In this document: piece after piece, positions 43,886 to 52,882 of the stretch | How the letters are laid out: each line of letters starts with the position of its first letter | How positions within the stretch are numbered: the stretch's first letter is position 1 | From: Duganella sp. BJB476 | Lineage (GTDB): Bacteria; Pseudomonadota; Gammaproteobacteria; Burkholderiales; Burkholderiaceae_D | Assembly: GCF_003416895.1 (NCBI RefSeq) | Contig: NZ_QVIO01000006.1 | Location: 124,001 to 188,000, forward strand | Direction of reading: 5' to 3' | Length of the DNA stretch: 64,000 nt | Notes under the pieces: generated by a model | The model's input: the letters and a program-made list of their open reading frames with translations, nothing else | Databases searched by the model: none | What the model was told of the DNA's origin: nothing | Program-made: the position numbers and the translations under genes

Positions 43886-45112
43886 ATGACCGCAGTAGAT
43901 CTCCCCTCTCAGCATCACGAGCAATACCAAGCTTTCAAACAACTCGGCCTGAAGCTGGACATGTCCCGCGGCAAGCCAGCCCCCGAGCAACTGGATCTGT
44001 CGAATGGCCTGATGGCCGCGCTGGACGGCTACAAGGCCGCCGACGGCACCGATGGCCGCAACTACGGCGGCACCATCGGCCTGCCGGAAGCGCGCGAACT
44101 GTTCGGCAAGTTGCTGGACGTGCCGGCCGCGCAGGTCGTGGTCGACAGCAGCGCCAGCCTGTCGCTGATGCATGACGTGATCATCTACAGCCTGCTCAAC
44201 GGCACGCCCGGCAACGCGCCGTGGGTGCGCGAGCCGGTGACCTTCCTGTGCCCGGTGCCGGGCTACGACCGCCACTTCGCCATCTGCGAAGCGCGCGGCA
44301 TCAAGATGATCAACATCCCGATGAGCGAAGCCGGTCCGGACATGGATCTGGTGGAAAAACTGGTGGCCGAGGATGCCAGCATCAAGGGCATGTGGTGCGT
44401 GCCGAAGTACAGCAATCCGGGCGGCGTGGTGTTTTCGGACGCCGTGGTGGCCCGCCTGGCGGCGATGAAGACGGCGGCGCCGGACTTCCGCCTGATGTGG
44501 GACGACGCTTATCGTTTCCACCATCTGGGCGAGCAGAAGCTGGAAGTGGCCAACATCCTGGACGCCTGCGCCAAGGCCGGCAACCCGGACCGCGCGATCG
44601 TGTTCGCATCGTCGTCGAAGGTGACCTGGGCCGGTTCGGGCATCGCCGCGCTGGCCGCTTCGCCGGCCAATATCGCCTGGTGGACCAAGCATGCGGGCAT
44701 CCGCAGCATCGGCCCGGACAAGATCAACCAGCTGCGCCATGTGCGTCTGCTGAAGGACGTGGCGACGGTGGAAGCGTTGATGGAACAGCATCGTTTGCTG
44801 CTGAAGCCGAAGTTCGATGCGGTGCTGGCGCAGTTCGAGCACTATCTGGCCGACGTGCCGGGTGTGTCGTGGACCCGTCCGCAAGGCGGCTACTTCATCG
44901 ATCTGGTGACGCCGGACGGTTCGGCCAAGCGTACCGTGGCGCTGGCCAAGGAGGCGGGCATCACGTTGACGCCGGCCGGTGCGGCTTTCCCTTACGGTAA
45001 TGATCCTAAGGACAGCCATATCCGTATCGCGCCGAGTTTTCCGTCGCTGGACGAGATCACCAAGGCGGCGCAGGGCATCGCGCTGTCGCTGAAGGTCGCG
45101 TTGGCGGGCTGA
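43886..45112 (+). CDS. Class I/II aminotransferase, aspartate aminotransferase type Ic
   Basis: 408 residues. PLP-dependent fold-type I enzyme of the 'MocR-type aminotransferase domain' subfamily, which acts as aspartate aminotransferase. Motifs: LDMSRGKPAPEQLDLSNGL, NYGGTIGLPEAREL, VPKYSNPGGVVFSD, MWDDAYRFHH, and FASSSKVTWAGSGIAAL with the PLP lysine near 245. C-terminal small domain includes SWTRPQGGYFIDL and HIRIAPSFPS. AAAGAG upstream of the ATG. Monocistronic, ending in a bidirectional terminator. Confidence 0.9.
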   Translation: MTAVDLPSQHHEQYQAFKQLGLKLDMSRGKPAPEQLDLSNGLMAALDGYKAADGTDGRNYGGTIGLPEARELFGKLLDVPAAQVVVDSSASLSLMHDVIIYSLLNGTPGNAPWVREPVTFLCPVPGYDRHFAICEARGIKMINIPMSEAGPDMDLVEKLVAEDASIKGMWCVPKYSNPGGVVFSDAVVARLAAMKTAAPDFRLMWDDAYRFHHLGEQKLEVANILDACAKAGNPDRAIVFASSSKVTWAGSGIAALAASPANIAWWTKHAGIRSIGPDKINQLRHVRLLKDVATVEALMEQHRLLLKPKFDAVLAQFEHYLADVPGVSWTRPQGGYFIDLVTPDGSAKRTVALAKEAGITLTPAGAAFPYGNDPKDSHIRIAPSFPSLDEITKAAQGIALSLKVALAG

Positions 45113-45125
45113 TAGCCTCGGACGT

Positions 45126-45152
45126 AAAAAAAGCGCCTGCGGGCGCTTTTTT
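45126..45152. terminator. Bidirectional terminator, aminotransferase / fliT
   Basis: A6, AGCGCC-TGCG-GGCGCT stem, T6; suits both converging genes. Confidence 0.9.
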
Positions 45153-45168
45153 CATTGAGTGGCGGATT

Positions 45169-45447
45169 TTACTGATGCGTTACGCCGGGTACATTGTTCA
45201 GCCAAGGCTCGGTGACGTCGCGGATGGCGCGGTCGTTGGCCAGGATTTGCTTCAGCAGGTCGATCTTGCGCAGGCGCGGGGCGCCGCTCAGGGCTGGTAC
45301 GCCGGTGGCGGTGGCGCGGGCTTCGCTGGCGCATTGCGCTTCCAGGCGGCTCAGGCCGTCGAAATCACCCAGACGTGCGGCGGCGGCCATTTGATTGGTC
45401 AAACCGGCAATATTTTCGTACATCGAGAGGACTTCGGTGGAGGTCAT
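45169..45447 (-). CDS. fliT: Flagellar export chaperone FliT
   Basis: 92 residues, typical for FliT. Helical: VLSMYENIAGLTNQMAAAAR, then FDGLSRLEAQCASEARATAT and LRKIDLLKQILANDRAIRDV before a short tail. FliT binds the cap protein FliD and can also repress FlhDC. The gene is not next to fliD or fliS here; it stands alone with a sigma-28-like promoter upstream. Identification rests on the pattern and length plus the promoter. Confidence 0.72.
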   Translation of the reverse strand: MTSTEVLSMYENIAGLTNQMAAAARLGDFDGLSRLEAQCASEARATATGVPALSGAPRLRKIDLLKQILANDRAIRDVTEPWLNNVPGVTHQ

Positions 45448-45490
45448 GTTCTCACCCTGGCTAGTTAAAACGAATTACCGCATGTCCTGA

Positions 45491-45517
45491 TTAACGTCGC
45501 CTTAAACGGGAACTTTA
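45491..45517 (-). promoter_or_regulatory. Predicted sigma-28 (FliA) promoter of fliT
   Basis: Minus strand TAAAGTTC, 11-base spacer, GACGTTAA; compare the enterobacterial consensus TAAAGTTT-N11-GCCGATAA (13 of 16 positions match). It is 44 bases before the fliT start. Confidence 0.6.
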
Positions 45518-45549
45518 GGGTGTTTTGAAAAAATATTTGAAAAAGATTG

Positions 45550-45576
45550 AAAAAAAAGCCCCATGCGGGGCTTTTT
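45550..45576 (-). terminator. Terminator after the HDOD gene
   Basis: Minus strand AAAAAGCCCC-GCAT-GGGGC followed by seven T; 23 bases beyond the HDOD stop. Confidence 0.88.
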
Positions 45577-45598
45577 GTGGCTTAAAAAGCAAGTTGGC

Positions 45599-46426
45599 TT
45601 ATTTGACCAGCTCTTCCAGGCCGGCGCTCAGTTCGTCCGGCGACGGCATTTCGTCGATCAGCGCGTTGTCGTCCAGGCCCAGTTCCTCGGCCAGGTCGGA
45701 CGGGTAGCAGGCGGCGATTTCGTCTTCGCTCAGGCCGGCCTGCTCGACGCGGGCGCGCCAGGCGGCCAGCGAGACCACGGCGGCCAGGCGGTTCAGCTCG
45801 CCGTTGTGGTGCGGCTCGGGGAAGGCCAGGATGGTTTCCGAGAAGGTCAGCGGGAACTTCCAGCGCTTGGCCAGCTCGGCGCCGACGTCGGCGAAGGTGT
45901 AGCCGAACGACTGCTGCTCGGCGTCCAGGCGGCGCGAGTCCAGCGGGCCGGCCACCTTGTCGAGCGCCATCGCCTGCTCGGCCATCGCCGAATGGATCAC
46001 CAGCTGGCCGATGGCGTGCATCATGCCGATGGTGAAGGCGAGATCGGTGTTTTCCTTGGTTTTCTTGGCGATCCACTTGGCCGACACCGCGGTGTGCAGG
46101 CTGTAGCGCCAGAATTGCTTGAGGTCGAGACCGGGCACGGTCTTGAAGCCGCTGACCAGGCCGGAGCTGATGACCAGCGTGCGCACGGTCACGAAGCCGA
46201 GCATCAGCACCGCGTCTTCCACCGTGCCGATGCTGCGCGAGACGTGGTAGTAGGCCGAGTTGGCCAGGCGCAGCAGCTTGGCGCTCAGCACCGGATCCGT
46301 CGACAGTTTCTTCGCGATCTCTTCGGTCGAAACGCTGGCCTTGTCGAAACTGCTGATCAGCTCTTCCACGACTTTAGGCGCGGTGGGCAACGCAGTTGGA
46401 TTCTGGAACAGGGCATCAAGTTTCAT
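45599..46426 (-). CDS. HDOD domain protein
   Basis: 275 residues, a single HDOD domain. Motifs: LPTAPKVVEELISSFDKASV, STDPVLSAKLLRLANSAYY, VEDAVLMLGFVTVRTLVISS, FWRYSLHTAVSAKWIAKKT, and AFTIGMMHAIGQLVIHSA. HDOD domains resemble HD phosphohydrolases but lack the catalytic metal pair and act in signalling, often on motility or c-di-GMP pathways. The start has GGAGATAA upstream. Divergent from the M13 peptidase; upstream of fliT on the same strand but separated by a terminator. Confidence 0.87.
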   Translation of the reverse strand: MKLDALFQNPTALPTAPKVVEELISSFDKASVSTEEIAKKLSTDPVLSAKLLRLANSAYYHVSRSIGTVEDAVLMLGFVTVRTLVISSGLVSGFKTVPGLDLKQFWRYSLHTAVSAKWIAKKTKENTDLAFTIGMMHAIGQLVIHSAMAEQAMALDKVAGPLDSRRLDAEQQSFGYTFADVGAELAKRWKFPLTFSETILAFPEPHHNGELNRLAAVVSLAAWRARVEQAGLSEDEIAACYPSDLAEELGLDDNALIDEMPSPDELSAGLEELVK

Positions 46427-46658
46427 ATTTATCTCCTGGGTAATTAGCGCGTTGCTATAGGCTAACTATATAGCGATTCGCCCGTTGAATGAAACAATTT
46501 TGCGGGGCGGGCGTCTCTTTTCTGCCGAGTTGCCACCATCTATTCCGCCAAATCCGCCGTTCGTCGCAAAGCTGCATCGTCGGGCGCGCCGCGGCGATAT
46601 AGTGCACGCTGGCGTACCACGCCTGACATTCAACCAGATCCACGACCAAGGGACTCCC

Positions 46659-48695
46659 ATGCACCCATCCGCAAGCAAGTTAAGCCTGGCCATATGCGCC
46701 GCCCTGATGCTGGCCGCGCCGCTGCGCGCCGAGCCGACCTCCGCCGCCCCATCGACCGCCGCCGCCAAGAGCGCGGTGCTGCCGGGTGACGATTTTTTTG
46801 ATTACGTCAACGCCGACTGGCTCAACAGCGTCGAGATTCCGGCCGACCGCAGTGGCTGGGGCGTGGGCAACGCGCTGATCGAGGACACCAACCAGCGCAT
46901 CGTCAAATTGATCGAAGCGATGGCGGCGCAGCCGGCCGACGCCGAGGCGAAGAAAATCGCCGACTACTACGCCGCCTTCATGGACGAGGCGGGAATCGAG
47001 GCCAAGGGCCTGACGCCATTGCAGCCGCTGCTGCAACAAATCGCCGCCATCGCCGACAAGCGCGCGCTGGCCCAGGCGCTGGGCGGCTCGTTGCAAGCCG
47101 ATGTCGATCCGCTCAACGCCACCAACTTCTTCACCGAAAACCTGTTCGGCCTGTGGATCGCGCAAGGCCTGAAGGACTCGGCGCACTACACGCCTTACCT
47201 GTTGCAGGGCGGGCTGGGCATGCCGGACCGCGCCTACTATCTGGACGCCACGCCGGCCATGCAAAAGCTGCGCGGCCAGTACCAGGCGCACATCGCCGCC
47301 ACCTTCAAGCTGGCCGGCATCGCCGACGCCGACGCCCGCGCTGCGCGCGTGTTCGAACTGGAACGCAAGATCGCCCTGGCGCACGCCAGCCGCGAAGTGT
47401 CGTCCGATGTGCTGAAGGCCAACAACAACTGGAGCGCCGCCGATTTCGCGCGCAAGGCGCCGGGCCTGGATTGGAAGGCCTTCTTCGCCAGCGCCGGCCT
47501 GGGCGAGCAGAAGAAATTCATCGTCTGGCATCCGACCGCCATCGTCGGCGCGGCCAGGCTGGTGCAGTCGGTGCCGCTGGAAACGTGGAAGGATTTCCTC
47601 GCCTTCCACCGCATTAACCAGGCCAGCAGCGCGCTGCCGAAGGCGCTGGCCGACCAGCATTTCGATTTTTACGGCCGTACGCTGAACGGCACGCCGGAGC
47701 AATCGCTGCGCTGGAAGCGCAGCCTGGCCGCCGTCAATGCGGCCATGCCTGATGCGCTGGGCAAGGTGTATGTCGCCAAGTATTTCCCGCCGGAGTCCAA
47801 GCAGCGCTTGCAGCAGATGGTGGGCAAGATCGTCGATGCCTTCCATAGCCGCATCGACCAGCTGGCATGGATGGCCCCGGCCACCAAGAAGGAAGCGCAT
47901 GCCAAGCTGAAGACCTTGTACGTGGGCATAGGCTATCCCGAGAAGTGGGCCAGCTACGAGCAGCTGGACGTGGTGCCGGGCGATGCGCTGGGCAACCTGC
48001 TGCGCGCGCAACGCGTGCATACGCAGCAGCAACTGGCCAAGCTGCATCAACCGGTGGACCGCGCCGAGTGGTGCATGCCGGCGCAGCTGGTCAATGCGGT
48101 GAACATGCCGATGCAGAACGCGATCAACTTCCCGGCCGCGATCCTGCAGCCGCCGTTCTTCGATGCCAGCGCCAGCGACGCGATCAACTACGGCGGCATC
48201 GGCGCCACCATCGGCCACGAGATCAGCCACAGCTTCGACGACCAGGGCGCGCAGTTCGATTCCCAAGGCCGCCTGCGCGACTGGTGGACGGCGTCCGACG
48301 GCAAGCATTTCAAGCAGGCCTCGGCGGCGCTGGCGGCGCAGTATTCGGCGTACAAGCCGTTCCCGGATCTGGCCATCAACGGCCAGCAGACCTTGAGCGA
48401 GAACCTGGCCGATCTGGCAGGGCTGGCGGCATCGTATGACGCTTACCACACCACGCTGGACAAGCAGCGCGTGACGGCGGAAGCGGACCAGCAATTCTTC
48501 ACCGGCTACGCGATGAGCTGGCGCGAGAAGCAGCGCGAGGCCGCGCTGCGCCGCGCGATCCTGACCGACGGCCACGCGCCCGACAAATGGCGCACCGCCA
48601 CCGTGCGCAATATGGACGCGTGGTACCAGGCCTTCAACGTGCAGCCGGGACAGACCTTGTACCTTGCGCCCAAGGACCGCGTGCGCGTCTGGTAA
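46659..48695 (+). CDS. Secreted M13 family zinc metallopeptidase (PepO/neprilysin-like)
   Basis: 678 residues from ATG 46659, with AAGGGACTCCC upstream; the earlier open frame is non-coding. Signal peptide about 1-22 (APLRAEP). Mature protein starts DDFFDYVNADWLNSVEIPAD. Zinc site HEISH at 520-524 in GATIGHEISHSFDDQG, third ligand in ENLADLAGL. The typical NAFY-type substrate loop reads QNAINFPAAILQPPFFD. The C-terminus ends DRVRVW, the family's usual 'C-x-x-W-like' end. Degrades peptides in the periplasm. Confidence 0.93.
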   Translation: MHPSASKLSLAICAALMLAAPLRAEPTSAAPSTAAAKSAVLPGDDFFDYVNADWLNSVEIPADRSGWGVGNALIEDTNQRIVKLIEAMAAQPADAEAKKIADYYAAFMDEAGIEAKGLTPLQPLLQQIAAIADKRALAQALGGSLQADVDPLNATNFFTENLFGLWIAQGLKDSAHYTPYLLQGGLGMPDRAYYLDATPAMQKLRGQYQAHIAATFKLAGIADADARAARVFELERKIALAHASREVSSDVLKANNNWSAADFARKAPGLDWKAFFASAGLGEQKKFIVWHPTAIVGAARLVQSVPLETWKDFLAFHRINQASSALPKALADQHFDFYGRTLNGTPEQSLRWKRSLAAVNAAMPDALGKVYVAKYFPPESKQRLQQMVGKIVDAFHSRIDQLAWMAPATKKEAHAKLKTLYVGIGYPEKWASYEQLDVVPGDALGNLLRAQRVHTQQQLAKLHQPVDRAEWCMPAQLVNAVNMPMQNAINFPAAILQPPFFDASASDAINYGGIGATIGHEISHSFDDQGAQFDSQGRLRDWWTASDGKHFKQASAALAAQYSAYKPFPDLAINGQQTLSENLADLAGLAASYDAYHTTLDKQRVTAEADQQFFTGYAMSWREKQREAALRRAILTDGHAPDKWRTATVRNMDAWYQAFNVQPGQTLYLAPKDRVRVW

Positions 48696-48736
48696 GCTGA
48701 GCAGGGAGGATGTGCGGTGGGCGTCCTATCGCACAT

Positions 48737-48882
48737 CCTTCGACAGACCTTACTATTCCGGCCCTCTGAAACTCTCTATTTTTGTTCGATCTTCTCTGGG
48801 TTTGGCTTGTGCGCCGCACAAGGTAAGGATCCGGGCAAAATAGAGAGTTTCAGAGCGGCGAAATAGGACCGTCTGTCGAAGG
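48737..48882. repeat. 146-nt nested inverted-repeat element
   Basis: Outer arms CCTTCGACAGAC (48737-48748) and GTCTGTCGAAGG (48871-48882); inner perfect 19-bp arms CTCTGAAACTCTCTATTTT (48764-48782) and its complement (48837-48855); centre CTTGTGCG-C-CGCACAAG hairpin. Nested structures of this size between genes look like a palindromic mobile element (REP/MITE-like) or a structured RNA. It fills the gap between the M13 gene and the methyltransferase gene. Confidence 0.85.
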
Positions 48883-48916
48883 TTTGAATTCAGCACCCAC
48901 CGTATATACTGGCGGC

Positions 48917-49537
48917 ATGGAACCCGACCCTATCGAGCAGATCACTCAGACCACGCTGCAGCATTATGAGCGCAATGCCGAGCAGTTTTTCGCCGGCACC
49001 ATCGACCACGACGTCAGCCAAAACATCGCCGCCTTGCTGGGTGCGATACATGGCAGCGCGCCATACCGCCTGCTGGACCTGGGCTGCGGCCCCGGCCGCG
49101 ACCTGAAGACCTTCAAGAGCATGGGCCACGAAGCGATCGGCGTCGATGGCTCGGCGCGATTCGTCGAGATGGCGCGCGCCTACAGCGGCTGCGAAGCGTG
49201 GCAGCAGGACTTCGTCAAACTCGACCTGCCCGCCGGTTTTTTCGACGGCGTCTACGCCAACGCTTCGCTGTTCCACGTGCCCAGCGCCGCGCTGCCGCAA
49301 GTGCTGCTGGACCTGCATGCCGCGTTGAAAACCGGCGGCGTGCTGTTCAGTTCCAATCCGCGCGGCGACAACCGCGAAGGCTGGAACGGCCCGCGCTACG
49401 GCAGCTACTACGATTACGAAACCTGGGAGCGTTACCTGCTGGCAGCAGGATTTATCGCAGTCCAACATTACTATCGTCCTGAGGGCTTGCCGCGCGACCA
49501 GCAGCCATGGCTGGCCAGCGTCTGGCGCAAAATCTGA
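48917..49537 (+). CDS. Class I SAM-dependent methyltransferase
   Basis: 206 residues from ATG 48917 (weak Shine-Dalgarno). SAM-binding motif I LLDLGCGPGRDLKTF, acidic residue at strand 2 in IGVDGSARFVEMA, motif II region FFDGVYANASLFHV, and motif III LKTGGVLFSSNPRGDN. The substrate is unknown; the fold is like UbiE/COQ5 type. Immediately downstream of the nested repeat element. Confidence 0.85.
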   Translation: MEPDPIEQITQTTLQHYERNAEQFFAGTIDHDVSQNIAALLGAIHGSAPYRLLDLGCGPGRDLKTFKSMGHEAIGVDGSARFVEMARAYSGCEAWQQDFVKLDLPAGFFDGVYANASLFHVPSAALPQVLLDLHAALKTGGVLFSSNPRGDNREGWNGPRYGSYYDYETWERYLLAAGFIAVQHYYRPEGLPRDQQPWLASVWRKI

Positions 49538-49656
49538 TTGCCTCCGTGGGTGCGCAATCGCACAGAGTGGCAGCCGGTGCCTGCCTATAGTGGGCCTCAT
49601 GCACTCAGCACAGCGCTGTGTGTCCTGTAGCTTCATCACCCACTAAGGAGTTCACC

Positions 49657-49848
49657 ATGAACAAGGATCAAGTCAAAGGTACGGCGAAAGACATCGGCGG
49701 TAAAATCCAGGAAGAGGCTGGCAAACTGGTCGGTAGTTCGGAGCAGCAAGCCAAGGGCCTGAACAAGCAAGCTGAAGGCAAGCTGCAAAAAGGCCTGGGC
49801 GACGCCAAGGAAGCCGTGAAAGACATCACCAAAGGCAACCGCAACTAA
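49657..49848 (+). CDS. CsbD family stress-response protein
   Basis: 63 residues from ATG 49657, AAGGAG upstream. Typical CsbD: MNKDQVKGTAKDIGGKIQEE, LVGSSEQQAKGLNKQAEGK, then a Lys-rich end. Highly hydrophilic, predicted disordered or helical. Expressed in general stress in many bacteria; molecular role unknown. A 20-bp-stem terminator follows. Confidence 0.9.
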   Translation: MNKDQVKGTAKDIGGKIQEEAGKLVGSSEQQAKGLNKQAEGKLQKGLGDAKEAVKDITKGNRN

Positions 49849-49856
49849 TCGTTGTC

Positions 49857-49901
49857 GCGCCAATAAAAACAGCCGCTTGTAGCGGCTGTTTTTATTGGCG
49901 C
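49857..49901. terminator. Bidirectional terminator, csbD / hcp
   Basis: Perfect 20-bp stem (49857-49876 and 49882-49901) with loop TTGTA; A5 and T5 runs lie inside the stem, so it works in both directions. Confidence 0.9.
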
Positions 49902-49906
49902 GGGCT

Positions 49907-50401
49907 TCAAGCCGCGATGCGGTTGGTACTCAAGTCCCAGCCGCCGGCGGTATTGCCGCCCGCGCCGCCGCCGATCTTTTGCTGCGTGTAGCGCCACTTC
50001 ACTTTTGAAAACTTCAGCGCCACATGCTCGCTCAGGATGTCGCCTTCCTCCACGCTGGGCGACACGGCGCCGACCAGCACATTTTCCAGCTCGATCTCGA
50101 AATACTTGACGCGCTCGCCCTGGCCATCCGCACGCATGAATTCAAACTTGGCCTTGGGGATGGTTTTGCCCGACGAACAGGTTTGCAGCAGCACCGGCGA
50201 GGCCAGGTCGGCCAGCTTCATCAAGGTGATGTCGTGATGCTCGCAGCGTTCGGCGGTGTGGCCGCCGCCGGTCGACGCGGTGGCGGACTTGGGCTGGCTG
50301 ACCGCCCAGCTGACCGACTTGCATTCGATCCAATCCTTGTGTTTATCGTCGGCCGATTCGCCGCGGATACCGTCAATTTGCAGGTAGACATCGATAGCCA
50401 T
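49907..50401 (-). CDS. Hcp-family type VI secretion protein (orphan)
   Basis: 164 residues from ATG 50401 (GGAGGAATT upstream). Hcp tube/effector family: MAIDVYLQIDGIRGESADDK, IECKSVSWAVSQP, HDITLMKLADLASPVLLQTC, FMRADGQGERVKYFEIELEN and VALKFSKVKWRYTQQ. The C-terminal NTAGGWDLSTNRIAA is the usual 'GWDLxxNR' end. Hcp hexamers form the T6SS tube. No other T6SS gene is near, so it is probably an extra copy used by a system elsewhere. Confidence 0.93.
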   Translation of the reverse strand: MAIDVYLQIDGIRGESADDKHKDWIECKSVSWAVSQPKSATASTGGGHTAERCEHHDITLMKLADLASPVLLQTCSSGKTIPKAKFEFMRADGQGERVKYFEIELENVLVGAVSPSVEEGDILSEHVALKFSKVKWRYTQQKIGGGAGGNTAGGWDLSTNRIAA

Positions 50402-50499
50402 AATTCCTCCAAGATATGAATGGAGCGGTGCGGAATGCACCGCAGCGGGCATTATCGAATGGCTAACAAATCGGCACTTGTGGCCGCTCAAGCGCACCA

Positions 50500-50524
50500 T
50501 AAAAAAAGGGCCCGCAGGCCCCTT
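50500..50524 (-). terminator. Terminator after the S9 peptidase gene
   Basis: Minus strand AGGGGCC-TGC-GGGCCCTT stem followed by T7; A run at 50501-50507 on plus. Confidence 0.82.
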
Positions 50525-50534
50525 GGTTGTTTGC

Positions 50535-52751
50535 TTACTTCGTCGTTTCCGGCATCAAATTCTTCTTGAAGAAGGCCTCGATATTGCCGTACACGTGGCG
50601 CTGCGGACCGCGTCCCGAGATGCCGTGCTTGGCGCCCGGATAGGTCATCAGCTCGAAGTGGACATTGCGCTTGACCAGCGCGTCGATCATGCGCGTGGTG
50701 TTGGTGAACAGCACGTTGTCATCGGCCATGCCGTGCATCAGCAGCAGCGGCGATTTCAGGCCATCCAGGTGCGAGTACACGCTGCCCGATTCATAGCCGG
50801 CCGCGTTCTCTTTCGGCGTGCCCATGAACTGCTCGGTGTAGTGGGTGTCGTACAGCGACCAGTCGGTCACCGGCGCAACCGACACGCCCATCGCGATCTT
50901 GTCCGACGCTTCCGCCAGCAGGCGCAAGGTCATGAAGCCGCCGTAGCTCCAGCCGAACACGCCCACGCGCTTGGCGTCGACGAAGCTCTGCTTGCCCAGC
51001 CACTCGATGCCGGTGATCTGGTCTTCGACCTCGACCTTGCCGAGGTTGTGGTAGTTGGCGTCGGTGAACACGCGCTCGCGGCGCGACGAGCCGCGGTTAT
51101 CCAGGCGCCACACCACGAAGCCTTGCTGCGCCATGTACTGGTCGAAGAAGTTGCCCCAGCGGCGAGCCACGTGCTGCGAGTGCGGGCCGCCGTAGGTCGA
51201 CAGGTAGACCGGGTATTTCTTCGATGCGTCAAAGCCGCTCGGCTTGATCATCGAGTAGTACAGGGTCTGGCCGTCCTTGGCCTTAAGGCTGCCGTACTCG
51301 GTGTGCAGGTGGGCGTCCAGGTACTTGCCGTACGGGTGGGACGCGTTCAGCTCGTTGTGCTCCAGCCAGCTGATCATCGCGCCGTCCGGACGGCGGATGC
51401 TGACCTGCGGCGGGGTGTCCGGATCGGAGTAGGTGTCGACGAACACTTCGCCGTTGCGGGCGAACGCGGAGTCGTGCCAGCCGTCGCCCTGGGTGATGCG
51501 CAGCGGCTTGTTGGCGGTGCTGCCGTCCAGTTTGAGCGCGTAGGTCTGGCTGTCGACCACGGCGTCGCGGTTCGATTGCACGAACACGCGGCCGCCTTTT
51601 TCATCCACCGCCAGCACGCGGTCGATGCCCCATTCGCCGCTGGTGATGGCGTGCTGCAGCTTGCCGTTCATGTCGTACTGGTACAGGTGCTTGCGGCCGC
51701 TGCGCTCGGACGACCAGATGAAGCCCTTGTCGTTGCCGAGGAAACGCAGGTCGTCGAAGATGCTGACCCAGGTCGGCGAGGTTTCGGTGATCAGCACCTT
51801 CTGCGCCAGCGTGGCGGCGTCCACCGACACCAGCTCCAACGTCTTCTGGTCGCGGCTCTGGCGCTGGAACAGCAAGGCCTTGGCGCTGCCGCTCCAGTCG
51901 GCGCGCACCAGGTAGATGTCGGCGTTGGCGCCCAGTTCGACGTTGCGGATCTCGCCGCTGACCGGCGAGACGATCTTCAGCTGCACCAGCACGTTCGGAT
52001 CGCCGGCGGCCGGGTAGCGCTGCTCGACCACGTCGGTGCGGTCGGCGAAGATTTCAAAGCGGCGCACCACCGGCACCGGCGCTTCGTCGTAGCGCTTGTA
52101 GGCGATGGCGGAATCGTCCGGCGCCCAGTAGTAGCCGCTGGTCTGCGCCATTTCTTCCTGCGCCACGAACTCGGCCTCGGCGTTGTGGATGGTGCCCTTG
52201 CCGTCGCTGGTCAGCTGCTTTTCCTTGCCGGTGGAGAGATCGATCACGTACAGGTTCTGGTCGCGCACGAAGGAGACGTAGCGGCCCTTGGGCGAAATCT
52301 TGGGATCGAGCACATTGCCCGAGGCCACCATGCGCGCGGCGTCCGGCTTGCTGGCGTCGATCAGGTACAGGTTGCCGGCGATCGGCACCAGCAGCTGCTT
52401 GCCGTCCGGCGACCAGCTGTAGCTGAGGATGCCCTTCAGGCTGGCGGTGCGCTCGCGCTCGCGGCGCGCCTTCTCGGCGTCCGACAGGTTCTCTTCCGGC
52501 ACCAGGATCTTGGAGTCGACCAGGCGGTGCGTGGTCTTGTCCTTCAGGTTGTATTCCCACAGGTCGAGCTGGAACTGGTTGTCGTCGCGGCCGCGCAGGA
52601 AGGTCACGCGGGCGCCGTCCGGCGACACCTTCAGGCTGCGCACGCCGGGGCCGCTCAGCGACGGGTCGGAATGCAGGCGGTCCAGGGTCAGTTTTTCGGC
52701 CGAGGCTTGGGAGCCGGCCAGCAGGGCGAGGAAGCAGAGGATGAAGCGCAT
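50535..52751 (-). CDS. Periplasmic S9 prolyl peptidase (DPP4-like)
   Basis: 738 residues. Signal peptide about 1-18 (LLAGSQASA). N-terminal beta-propeller with repeats such as SYSWSPDGKQLLVPIAGNLY and YVSFVRDQNLYVIDLSTG, and the EAEFVAQEEM double-Glu motif that binds the substrate N-terminus. Catalytic C-terminal alpha/beta hydrolase: nucleophile Ser in GVFGWSYGGFMT (near residue 602), Asp in MHGMADDNVLF, His in YPGAKHGISG. Removes dipeptides after proline or alanine from exported peptides. Monocistronic. Confidence 0.93.
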   Translation of the reverse strand: MRFILCFLALLAGSQASAEKLTLDRLHSDPSLSGPGVRSLKVSPDGARVTFLRGRDDNQFQLDLWEYNLKDKTTHRLVDSKILVPEENLSDAEKARRERERTASLKGILSYSWSPDGKQLLVPIAGNLYLIDASKPDAARMVASGNVLDPKISPKGRYVSFVRDQNLYVIDLSTGKEKQLTSDGKGTIHNAEAEFVAQEEMAQTSGYYWAPDDSAIAYKRYDEAPVPVVRRFEIFADRTDVVEQRYPAAGDPNVLVQLKIVSPVSGEIRNVELGANADIYLVRADWSGSAKALLFQRQSRDQKTLELVSVDAATLAQKVLITETSPTWVSIFDDLRFLGNDKGFIWSSERSGRKHLYQYDMNGKLQHAITSGEWGIDRVLAVDEKGGRVFVQSNRDAVVDSQTYALKLDGSTANKPLRITQGDGWHDSAFARNGEVFVDTYSDPDTPPQVSIRRPDGAMISWLEHNELNASHPYGKYLDAHLHTEYGSLKAKDGQTLYYSMIKPSGFDASKKYPVYLSTYGGPHSQHVARRWGNFFDQYMAQQGFVVWRLDNRGSSRRERVFTDANYHNLGKVEVEDQITGIEWLGKQSFVDAKRVGVFGWSYGGFMTLRLLAEASDKIAMGVSVAPVTDWSLYDTHYTEQFMGTPKENAAGYESGSVYSHLDGLKSPLLLMHGMADDNVLFTNTTRMIDALVKRNVHFELMTYPGAKHGISGRGPQRHVYGNIEAFFKKNLMPETTK

Positions 52752-52882
52752 GGGGTGAGTGTCTCTTGGTTATCAGAACCCAAGACGATACCAGACCGGC
52801 CGGTTTGTGGCGAGACGGCAATGTTCTGAATCCGCGCAGGAAAACCGTTTTTCCTTCGGCGTCGGTAACACAGTGTAGGGCT

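Noticed and set aside
50478..52829. 783-codon frame opposite the S9 peptidase
   Set aside because: Antisense shadow; the S9 catalytic triad and signal peptide on the minus strand are unambiguous.
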